Source: Methanocella_A sp963769045
GTDB taxonomy: Archaea > Halobacteriota > Methanocellia > Methanocellales > Methanocellaceae
DNA length: 64,000 bases
Direction of reading: 5' to 3'
Assembly (NCBI GenBank): GCA_963769045.1
Contig: CAVYKK010000013.1
Coordinates: forward strand, 124,001 to 188,000
The notes under the pieces were generated by a model that worked only from the letters and a program-made list of their open reading frames with translations, ran no database searches and was not told where the DNA came from. The translations under genes and the position numbers were made by a program. Each line of letters opens with the position of its first letter. Within the stretch, counting starts at the first letter, position 1. Below are positions 35,776-43,512 of the stretch, one piece after another.

Positions 35776-36117
35776 TTACTTAGCCTGGAGCAGGTCAACC
35801 CCCTGGAACTCCAGCCAGTAGAACTTCCCCATGTCCTTCGGCTCGTCGATAATCCTGATCAGGCCCCGGTAGTTCTTAGTGTTGCTATTGAACATGATCA
35901 GCAAGGGGAAGCCTTTCCGTGAGGACAGTATATCTATCGCGTTCGAATTCTTCCCGACGACCATGGAGCCATGCCAGTCATAATTGTCGTGCTCGTTGGC
36001 AATGATCGTGATGTCATCCGGCCGGGCGATAAGCTTCGAGCCATCGTATAGCTCAATGATCTCTTTGCACTCGATGATGTACAACGTTCCACATCCGAAA
36101 GGTTGTTTTCCAGTCAT
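35776..36117 (-). CDS. Hypothetical protein, tandem paralogue 2
   Basis: 113 residues from ATG 36117; an in-frame start at 36174 would cover the duplicated upstream segment. It has a short extra N-terminus (TGKQPFGCGTLYII) compared with paralogue 1. No named family. The retention of two diverged copies suggests both are used. Confidence 0.7.
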   Translation of the reverse strand: MTGKQPFGCGTLYIIECKEIIELYDGSKLIARPDDITIIANEHDNYDWHGSMVVGKNSNAIDILSSRKGFPLLIMFNSNTKNYRGLIRIIDEPKDMGKFYWLEFQGVDLLQAK

Positions 36118-36339
36118 TTTATTAAAAGGGTATGGCCAGATCGTTGAACTGACTCTGTTAAAAATATTATTCATTTAATTTTATAATCATTTTTGATTTG
36201 CTGATTGTGCCCCGTCGTCTCCAGATAGCTGCCTGTACCTGGACACATATGCTTGCAGAGGTGAATTTATAAAGTGCATTATATTTTTACGATGAGTTGT
36301 ATCCCCATCGTATATGCAGTCCAGGCGCGTCGAAAAGTT

Positions 36340-36476
36340 CAGGGCTGTCTTTTTGATCTTCCGCGGAGCGAAGCGTAGCGGTCATGCAGGGGAGTCCAGC
36401 GGAGCACGGAACGCGGAGCGACTATAGGGGCGGGAACTCCCTCTTGATCAGTCGAAAGCAGAAAGGCTAACCAGCC
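36340..36476. repeat. ~140-bp dispersed repeat, copy 1
   Basis: Shares with 55904-56045 the segments CTTTTTGATCTTCCGCG, AGCGAAGCG, AGCGGTCATGC, GGAGTCCAGCGGAG, CGGAGCGACTATAGGGG and CCCTCTTGATC, in the same order. Ends are short inverted repeats (CAGGGCTG / CCAGCC). GC-rich, in contrast with the AT-rich genes beside it. A MITE or a structured RNA are both possible. Confidence 0.85.
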
Positions 36477-36490
36477 ATTGAATAAGATAA

Positions 36491-37978
36491 TTATTTCTTA
36501 GTTTCCAATTTTGAGGGAACTGCGAGCACTAAATCGGATATAATAACGCAGCTACAATTTGAACCCGGCAGTACATTTATAATTGAAAACCCCATATGAC
36601 TATTTCCGGAAGCATCACTTTTTTCTGCAGTGATTTGATAACTACCAATTGGTATTCGATAATAAATATAGCTTCCAATCGGAGTTATCATCCCTCGTGA
36701 TTGTTGCGGATTTTCTGGACTTGGATATAAAGTGGTCCGCTCATAAACCTTTTTATCTTCGTTATATTTGCTTCTCCATAATTTTACTATCGCATTAGGA
36801 ATCCCATTTCTATTTTTATCATATACCTTTCCAATGATACTACCCCAGGTTGTTGATGTTATCGTCGTTTTATTTCTTAGCAATCTACCATTAATTGATG
36901 CTTCTGCAAAAACAGTAATTGTTCCAGGGTACTCTTTTGAAGTTAACAAAATTTGAGCTTGGCCGTTAGAATTTGTTACGGTCGTTGCTACAGTAGGTAA
37001 ATAACCAAGAGAATCATTATCTATCGAAAAAATAACAACGACTCCGGGCATTATAAATGGAACACCATTAAAATATAATTGAGCAGTTAATAGTGAAGTA
37101 TCTCCACCAGTCAATATAATATCCGGATTTGAAAATAATTTAAGATTTAATGGTGATAATTCGCCATATTGCTCTATTTGTGGATTCAAATGCAATTGAT
37201 CGAGCTTTTTAGAATAATTAATCTTGATGGGCTTATCTGATAGGTTTGTTAATACGTAATTGATCGTCGATTTTTCTATATTTTTGAGGTTGTTAAGGAG
37301 GTCAATGCCCCCTGATCTTGACATTAACTCCTTAAACTCGTTACTCATCTCTGTGTTACCATCTTTATTAATAATACTAAAATCTAGAATAACAGCACCC
37401 ATTAATGATACAATCGATTCTGATTCTTGTTTCTGTTTATTGATATCATTGATACCGTCTATAATCCAAATTAATAATAACCCATCACGTATGCTTCTTA
37501 AGAATAATCGATATAGTAGCCTATTCTGTATATTTATCTTGGATGGAGTAATATTTATACCAATTTTCATTTTTACGGAATCTGATAGTCGAGATAAATC
37601 TTCTTGTTTCAAAGCGATATCTGTATAAATTGATTGTATATCGCATAAACGAAATGCTATTCTTTTCGATGGTAAAAAATTACCTATTTTATAAGGAATT
37701 ATCGGTATTTGTTTCGATTCGTATTTTGGTAGTAAATAAGTTACATAATGGATTTCTCTAAAAACTTCTTCAGAATTATCCGAATTGATAGTATGTATAA
37801 GAACAATTACTTTACTCTGATCAATTTCTGAAGTTATTTCTACATTCGAAGAGTCCCCTAATGGTAAATCACGTTTTGCATACCAACATCTAATTCCATT
37901 TTTTTCTAAAAAGTCACAAGTAGCTTCAACAATTTTTAAATCGTCTGTTGCATAACTAATAAAAACATCGTGACTCAT
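36491..37978 (-). CDS. TIR-domain protein with Ig-like domains
   Basis: 495 residues from ATG 37978. Residues 2-~115 are a TIR domain (SHDVFISYATDDLKIVEAT; GIRCWYAKRDLPLGDSSN), with a Glu in FREIHY at about the place of the NADase catalytic Glu. A helical middle has a hydrophobic stretch (RDGLLLIWIIDG). Residues ~285-375 look like a bacterial Ig-like (Big_1) domain and ~380-490 like a carboxypeptidase-regulatory beta domain (GKVYDKNRNGIPNAIVKLW). No signal peptide. TIR proteins often act in antiviral signalling, Ig-like domains usually in surface binding; the combination is odd. Strongly AT-rich codon use suggests transfer. Confidence 0.8.
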   Translation of the reverse strand: MSHDVFISYATDDLKIVEATCDFLEKNGIRCWYAKRDLPLGDSSNVEITSEIDQSKVIVLIHTINSDNSEEVFREIHYVTYLLPKYESKQIPIIPYKIGNFLPSKRIAFRLCDIQSIYTDIALKQEDLSRLSDSVKMKIGINITPSKINIQNRLLYRLFLRSIRDGLLLIWIIDGINDINKQKQESESIVSLMGAVILDFSIINKDGNTEMSNEFKELMSRSGGIDLLNNLKNIEKSTINYVLTNLSDKPIKINYSKKLDQLHLNPQIEQYGELSPLNLKLFSNPDIILTGGDTSLLTAQLYFNGVPFIMPGVVVIFSIDNDSLGYLPTVATTVTNSNGQAQILLTSKEYPGTITVFAEASINGRLLRNKTTITSTTWGSIIGKVYDKNRNGIPNAIVKLWRSKYNEDKKVYERTTLYPSPENPQQSRGMITPIGSYIYYRIPIGSYQITAEKSDASGNSHMGFSIINVLPGSNCSCVIISDLVLAVPSKLETKK

Positions 37979-38050
37979 AGATAACTTAGCATATCCATTG
38001 CAATCGTTAAATATGTTATTATTATGTGTAATTAAAAATGATAAAAATGA

Positions 38051-38073
38051 ATGCACCGACCGAGAATCTAACC
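38051..38073 (-). other. tRNA-Gly 3'-end-like remnant, possible attachment site
   Basis: 19 of 23 positions match the 3' end of the tRNA-Gly gene at 40243-40265, including ten identical bases (ATGCACCGAC), in the same orientation. It lies upstream of the TIR gene start. Might mark an old integration that placed the 2.2 kb between the two copies. Confidence 0.45.
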
Positions 38074-38197
38074 AATAGGTAAAAAGACAGGGTTATATTT
38101 CAATTTCCGGAGTATATATTGTTATGTTCCTGCACAATAGGAATAAATTGATTTATAATAAGTGCGATTAGTAGTACCATAATGTGGGAGACGCCGG

Positions 38198-39606
38198 ATG
38201 GAGCCTGAGAAATTTGAGCAAATACTTCGAGAACGGCGAAGGGCCGTTAGTCGAGTTTAAACAATCAAAATCGTCCTCCCTTACCAAGGAGATAAACGCA
38301 TTTGCAAATACCGAGGGCGGAACCATATACATTGGGGTCGCCGACGATAACAAGACGATAGTCGGCTGCGACCTGACGAATAGGGAGCGTTCTGAAATAC
38401 AGAATATTGGCACCGCTTGCGATCCCCACGTACATATGTTAATAAGCCCATTTGATTATAAAGGCAAAAAAATCACTGCCGTCGAGGTGCTGGAGAGCCT
38501 GGATAAACCCGTCCATTGCTCTGAAGGTTTTTTTCTCAGAGAAGGTGCTAATTCCCAGAAAAATGAATAGGGATGAGATACTCACATTCGCACAAAGGAG
38601 CGGCAAAATAAGGTTTGAAAGTCAGTTGAGAGTCGATTTCAAGTATCCAGACGACTTTAACGAGGAAAAATTTCAAGAATTTTTGGAAAGGTCAGGACTA
38701 AAGCAGAAGGTTTCTCGTGAAGACTTATTAGAAAATCTGGGGCTCGGCAAAAAGAACGGCAAGTTCATCATTAACAACGCTGGGGTCCTATTCTTTGCTA
38801 AGCGACGGGAATACTACCTCAGACAGGCGTATGTAACATGTGTCCTCTATAAAGGAACGACAAAAACTAAAATTATTGATAGGAAAGACTTTCGCGACGA
38901 CCCCGTAACCGACTATGAAAACGCATTTAAGTTCCTTCAGCAGAACCTGCGACTCGAATACAAAATGAAAGGTGGAGAGCCTCGCGAAGAGGTACCGGAA
39001 ATACCGTATGAAGCATTGAAAGAAGCGCTGCTCAATGCCATCATTCACAGGGATTACTTTGAAGAAGGCGCGCGCGTCATGGTCGAGATATACGATGACA
39101 GGGTGGAAATATCTGATCCTGGCAGATTGTTATTTGAAAAAGAGAAGTTAGGACGCAAGAGCGTCGCAAGAAATCCGATAATACTAGATACGTTCTTCCG
39201 TTTCAGCCTCGCCGAGAAAATAGGGTCAGGCGTAGATCGTATCAAGGATTTAGTCAAAGAAAGGGGTTTAAACGTTGAGTTTGACGTAGACGGGGATTTC
39301 TGTGCGATATTCCAAAGGCCTGAAGTTGGAGAGAAGTTGCCAAAAAGAACTGAAGGGTTATCATACGAAGCCCTTAAACTTGAACTGAGTGATAACGAGA
39401 TTAAAATTTTAACTCTTTGCTCTAAGGAACCATTGCAGTCGAGCGATATTGCTCGTCGCCTTGGATTATCTGGTTCCATCAGAAAATCCCTACGCAAACT
39501 AATATCGAAAAACTATCTGGAGTACACGAACCCAGAGACGCCGAAAGCACCAAACCAAAAATACAAAACTAACGATACTATAAAAAAAGTATTAGAAACA
39601 CAGTGA
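38198..39606 (+). pseudogene. Schlafen/AlbA-RecG-like ATP-binding protein, two frameshifts
   Basis: The start MEPEKFEQILRE (ATG 38198) leaves the frame at ~38234, where one extra base separates it from GEGPLVEFKQSKSSSL. That frame runs through the AlbA_2 domain (INAFANTEGGTIYIGV) to FFLREGANSQK and meets a stop at 38570; one extra A in a five-A run (38559-38563) would restore MNRDEILTF and the remaining ~350 residues. The latter hold the RecG-C/HATPase-like ALKEALLNAIIHRDYFEEG and EISDPGRLL and a C-terminal winged helix. Either a recent pseudogene, sequence errors, or two translated halves (an ATG at 38563 overlaps the first stop). Confidence 0.75.
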
Positions 39607-39689
39607 TGCCCGACACCACGCTCTAATACTACCACCCGCACCTTGCACGTTGCCATGGGCGTGGATACACCCTGTCGTGGACATGGCCT

Positions 39690-39935
39690 GGCCTATACTT
39701 GTACCCTACACATACCCTACCGGTACCTGGCCTATACTTGTACCCTACACATACCCTACTTGTACCCTACTTGTACCCTACTTGTACCCTACTTGTACCC
39801 TACACATACCCTACCGGTACCTGTCCCTACTTGTACCCTACTTGTACCCTACTTGTACCCTACTTGTACCCTACTTGTACCCTACTTGTACCCTACACAT
39901 ACCCTACACATACCATACCGGTACCCCTGTACATG
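39690..39935. repeat. 11-bp minisatellite
   Basis: Tandem TTGTACCCTAC units, with variants ACATACCCTAC and segments ending CCGGTACCTG, interrupted twice by GGCCTATAC or GTCCC. Because 11 is not a multiple of 3, all three frames stay open and yield Tyr-Leu-Pro-Thr-rich translations; these are not genes. Confidence 0.95.
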
Positions 39936-40128
39936 GCCATACTATGGCCTTTGCTGATACCGTGGTAAAAGATTGGAAGTCTAAAAATAGTGATTGTATC
40001 GATTGATTTGGCCTGCGATTTTTTTGGTAGGGGTTACATCGATTGCAAAAGTATCTTAGTTTATTTGTACCAAATCAATTTAAATTTGGCCATTTGAACT
40101 ACCACATGCGGATCTTGTTTTTGTGCCC

Positions 40129-40198
40129 TGACGGCAGCAATAACGTAGCAATATTAATAATATTGCTACTTAGTTATTGCTGCCGTCACCTCTTCCAC
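40129..40198. repeat. 70-bp near-perfect hairpin
   Basis: TGACGGCAGCAATAAC at 40129-40144 pairs with GTTATTGCTGCCGTCA ending at 40198, and inside it GTAGCAATATT pairs with AATATTGCTAC around an AAT loop; only a 3-nt bulge breaks a 27-bp stem. It lies ~45 bp beyond the tRNA-Gly 3' end. Could be a structured RNA, a recombination site, or a transposon scar. The gap 39607-40243 otherwise holds the minisatellite and no gene. Confidence 0.9.
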
Positions 40199-40243
40199 GC
40201 TCTGGCTGGATTTGAAAGAGGGAGATTTAAACTAAAAATCTTA

Positions 40244-40315
40244 TGCACCGACTGGGACTCGAACCCAGGTATTCAGCTTGGAAGGCTGATATCATAACCG
40301 CTAGACCATCGGTGC
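40244..40315 (-). tRNA. tRNA-Gly (anticodon TCC)
   Basis: Acceptor GCACCGA/TCGGTGC, D-arm GGTCTAGCGGTTATGA, anticodon stem CAGC/GCTG around CTTCCAA (anticodon TCC), T-arm CTGGG-TTCGAGT-CCCAG, discriminator A; CCA not encoded. Decodes GGA/GGG. It borders the AT-rich accessory region on its 3' side. Confidence 0.95.
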
Positions 40316-40410
40316 TCACGTTGTAGATGCAAGTAATATAGCCTACAAAGCGCGCGATGTACTCTAACGTACAAAGTATTAATATTTTCGGATGACAGAC
40401 TATTGCTGCC

Positions 40411-41151
40411 ATGCCGCCCCCCGAATTTTCCGCGATCAAGGCCCGAGTCAGCGACGTCGCCTCATTCTATGGCATCGAGGTCGTCGGGTACCTCAAGCTG
40501 GACCGGACGGCGGTCATCCCTGAGAAGGACATCGACCTCCTGAAGGGCGTGCAGTGGTCCGACGGCGAAGTGCGTATCGATAACGTGCAGGACCCCGCCC
40601 AGATCATGCCCGGGGCAAAGGCGATGATCATCCTGGGTAAAAGCCTGCAGGACGACCGGCATGACGTGTACTACCGCATTTCCGACCGGTATACGGCTTC
40701 GATCGAAATGATGGTCCTCGACATGGCATCGGTCTGCGTGGCCGGGATGCTGCAGAACGAAGGCTACCGGGCCACGGAATATACTTCTTATTATAACAAG
40801 GTCTGGGCTGTGCTGGCCGGGCTGGGATGGATTGGAAAGTCACGTATGTTCGTGTCCAAAGACTATGGCCCCCGGCTGCGGTTGAAGGCTGTGCTCACCG
40901 ATGCCGACATAGGGCAATGGTACAGGGTCATGCCGGACGACACATGCGGCGACTGCCGGGAATGCATCGAAGCATGCCCGGTCGGGGCGATCGCGGAGAC
41001 CGGCGTCGACCGCAAGAAATGCGGCGCCTGCAAGCTCAATCACCGATCTGTTTCATCGAACGCGCTATCTTACTGCACCTGCTGTACTGCGGCCTGCCCT
41101 ATAGGGCTAGACACCAAGAGTCCAAGAAAAGTATCCAAGACGCCACTATAG
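40411..41151 (+). CDS. QueG-like 4Fe-4S protein (epoxyqueuosine reductase family)
   Basis: 246 residues. A central corrinoid-dehalogenase-like region (WAVLAGLGWIGKSRMFVSKD) and a ferredoxin part with CGDCRECIEACPVGAI and later CTCCTAACP. QueG reduces epoxyqueuosine in tRNA of bacteria; methanogen homologues of this layout have unknown roles. The final ~10 residues (SPRKVSKTPL) come from a ~70-bp inverted repeat, so the natural C-terminus was probably replaced. Confidence 0.8.
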   Translation: MPPPEFSAIKARVSDVASFYGIEVVGYLKLDRTAVIPEKDIDLLKGVQWSDGEVRIDNVQDPAQIMPGAKAMIILGKSLQDDRHDVYYRISDRYTASIEMMVLDMASVCVAGMLQNEGYRATEYTSYYNKVWAVLAGLGWIGKSRMFVSKDYGPRLRLKAVLTDADIGQWYRVMPDDTCGDCRECIEACPVGAIAETGVDRKKCGACKLNHRSVSSNALSYCTCCTAACPIGLDTKSPRKVSKTPL

Positions 41152-41185
41152 CACCGAAAGGGCGCCAGGACGCCAAGTCTTATTT
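41108..41185. repeat. Left arm of a ~70-bp inverted repeat pair
   Basis: TATCCAAGACGCCACTATAG and flanks (CCAAGAAAAG; CACCGAAAGGGCGCC) are repeated inverted at 42171-42246 with few changes. The arms lie 1 kb apart and enclose the GxxExxY gene. The gap 41152-41523 is otherwise AT-rich and without a gene. Confidence 0.9.
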
Positions 41186-41523
41186 AGATCAAGGTACCAA
41201 GTGATCGAGATAAGGTGTTCATGGCACAATTGTAAAAATTAATGTATTACCCTTCTAACCCACATTCCGCAGGTAAATTTTGAAAACTGTTATTTTTGAT
41301 TAGCAGATCAAAACGGTCAACGTACACTGATTTTTTCTAATCGATTGGCTTTTTATCGATTTTATTGGATAATACAGAGATAGTCTATCAAATTATTGTT
41401 ATTGCAGCGATTAGACTCTAACGATTTTGGCTGAAAATTGCCCATTTAAGTAATTTCGATAACCACTCATATTAATCATTTAAAGGATAGCTTGATAATG
41501 GCTACCTATACAATCATGAATTA

Positions 41524-42000
41524 TTAAATATTGTTAAAAAGGCGAGCGTCAATCCGATTATAAAAATATGGGAAATCAATTTTTACGTGCGGAATGTGGG
41601 TTCTAATATTATCTTTTATTAATATACAATTAAAGTTGATCAAAAATCCCAAATGGCAACCACTAATATCCAGATATGTTTTAAGTTGAGATCGGTGTAG
41701 GTCCGACAATTGTTCAACAGTCTTCAGTTCGACAACAATCTGGTTTTCAACAATTAAATCGAGGATGTAGTCGCCATCTAATAATATGTCATCATAATAT
41801 ACCGGAACATGTACTTCTCTTTCGACTTTCAATCCCCTTTTTCTTAATTCAATTAGCAGACAATCCCGATAGATACGTTCAAGCAAGCCAGGACCTTTCT
41901 TTAGGTGTACAGTATATGCAGAATCTACTATCTGGCTTGCGATTTTATCAAGTACTTCCGATGGTTCAACGTGTTTAGCAATTTCATTCAAGTCGATCAC
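41524..42000 (-). CDS. GxxExxY family protein
   Basis: 158 residues from GTG 42000. The name-giving motif is present in GPGLLERIYRDCL. Later DGDYILDLIVENQIVVELK resembles a PD-(D/E)xK nuclease core. Function is not established; the family is patchily spread and often mobile. AT-rich codon use and inverted repeats on both sides suggest transfer as a unit. Confidence 0.85.
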   Translation of the reverse strand: MIDLNEIAKHVEPSEVLDKIASQIVDSAYTVHLKKGPGLLERIYRDCLLIELRKRGLKVEREVHVPVYYDDILLDGDYILDLIVENQIVVELKTVEQLSDLHRSQLKTYLDISGCHLGFLINFNCILIKDNIRTHIPHVKIDFPYFYNRIDARLFNNI

Positions 42001-42170
42001 CTTATTTACAAATATTTGTATTTAAGCTGATGTCTCTTATACTTTATCACACCATTATGAAAATAATTATTTAAAGAAATATAACATATTTAAAAACCGC
42101 CTGAGTGCCCAGTACAATTAAATAAAGATGCCATAGCCTTACGTTAGTTGACAGTTCGGACCTTAAAAAA

Positions 42171-42246
42171 AGAAACTTGGCGCCTTGGCGCCCTTTCGGT
42201 GCTATAGTGGCGTCTTGGATACTTTTCTTGGCCACTTGGCGTCTTA
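42171..42246. repeat. Right arm of the ~70-bp inverted repeat pair
   Basis: Reverse complement of 41108-41185. It ends exactly on the stop codon of the radical SAM gene (42244-42246). Confidence 0.9.
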
Positions 42247-43512
42247 AAACCCGCAGGCGAGTTCGAGCGGGCATCCGCCGCCGCACATGGGGAACTGGAT
42301 GCACTTGCGGCACTTTTCGCTGGCGTACTCATGGTTACGCAGGCATTTCGCCAGGTCGGTCTCCCATATCGCGGCGAACTCGTCGGTCAGCGCGTTGCCA
42401 ATGGGCTTGAAGTACGACTGGCAGGGAATGACTCCGCCGTCGGGCTCGACTGCGAGCGTAATGCGGGCGGCCGAGCATGCCTTGACGCCAAGGCCCATCT
42501 CCACCGGGTTCATCTTGTGGTATTTAGTCGGAGTGTACCATAAGAACTCCATGCCGAGCTGTTCGGCTTTGCCGATGATCTCGGGCAGTAGCACCTTGAG
42601 CTCCTCGTAGGTGACACCTTCGGCTTCGACGCCACGGCCGGCGCGGATGATCGCGTTCATTCCGAACCGCTTTATGCCGAGCTTGTGGAGGAACGGCACC
42701 AGGTCGACGACGGTATCCTTGTTCGCCGTGGTGATGGTGGTGTTCGTGGTGGTGTATATCTCGTTGACCACGTTCCGGATTCCGGCTACTGTCTCGTCGA
42801 ACGAATCGGTCTTGCACATGGCGTTATGTATTTTTGGATCGGGAGACTCGATGGTGATCTGGGTGTAGTCCAGGCCCGCTTTCTTCAACGACGCGACACG
42901 TTCCTTAGTGAGCAGGCGGCCGTTGGTGATCAGGCCGGTGACAATGCCCAGCCGCTCGGCCTCGACGATAAGCGTTTCCAGGTCGTCGCGCATCAGGGAC
43001 TCGCCGCCGGTGAACACGATGTTGGGGACCTCGAAGTCGTGGATCTTGCGGATGACCTTCATCCACTCGTCGGTAGACAGTTCTTTTGTCTGGTGAGGGC
43101 CGCCTGCGTAGCAGTGAGCGCAGTTGTTGTTGCAGCGGTACGTCAGGGCCAGGTCCACCCGGAGCGGTGCCTTGAGCAGGCTGTTGTCGGGCGTTTTGAT
43201 CTTGATGTCGAACGTCGTGAACGGACAGGTGTTCCCGGCGACGACGCCCCAGATGGAGCTCATCAGCCGGTCGTAGTCTTCCCCGGCTTTCTTCCGGCCG
43301 ACCTTGTACTTTGCCATGATGCGGAGCACGACGTTGTCCCTGATACTGCCGACGAGGGGCTTTTTGTGATTGTAGCCGATGTAGTGCTTCACGAAGTCCA
43401 CGCCGATCTTATCGAGGTACAGGACGTGGGACGCGTTCACGACCAGCAGGCCGCTGCCGTCCTTCTCCACCCGCAGGTGTAGCTTTGCGTTGTTAATCTT
43501 CGCTGTCCTCAT
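42244..43512 (-). CDS. Radical SAM/SPASM peptide-maturase-like protein
   Basis: 422 residues from ATG 43512, which overlaps the upstream stop as ATGA. Residues ~1-90 resemble a PqqD-like peptide-recognition domain (VVNASHVLYLDKIGVDFVKH). Radical SAM cluster C127-x3-C131-x2-C134 (CNNNCAHC), then NIVFTGGESLMRDD. The C-terminal SPASM region has VKACSAARITLAVEPDGG, PCQSYF and CRKCIQFPMCGGGC for auxiliary Fe-S clusters. This layout is typical of enzymes that cross-link or epimerise peptides. The translationally coupled partner upstream ends in a Cys-rich tail, an obvious candidate substrate. Confidence 0.9.
   Translation of the reverse strand: MRTAKINNAKLHLRVEKDGSGLLVVNASHVLYLDKIGVDFVKHYIGYNHKKPLVGSIRDNVVLRIMAKYKVGRKKAGEDYDRLMSSIWGVVAGNTCPFTTFDIKIKTPDNSLLKAPLRVDLALTYRCNNNCAHCYAGGPHQTKELSTDEWMKVIRKIHDFEVPNIVFTGGESLMRDDLETLIVEAERLGIVTGLITNGRLLTKERVASLKKAGLDYTQITIESPDPKIHNAMCKTDSFDETVAGIRNVVNEIYTTTNTTITTANKDTVVDLVPFLHKLGIKRFGMNAIIRAGRGVEAEGVTYEELKVLLPEIIGKAEQLGMEFLWYTPTKYHKMNPVEMGLGVKACSAARITLAVEPDGGVIPCQSYFKPIGNALTDEFAAIWETDLAKCLRNHEYASEKCRKCIQFPMCGGGCPLELACGF

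Noticed and set aside
39643..40006. Three overlapping Tyr/Leu/Pro/Thr-rich frames
   Set aside because: They are the three readings of the 11-bp minisatellite.
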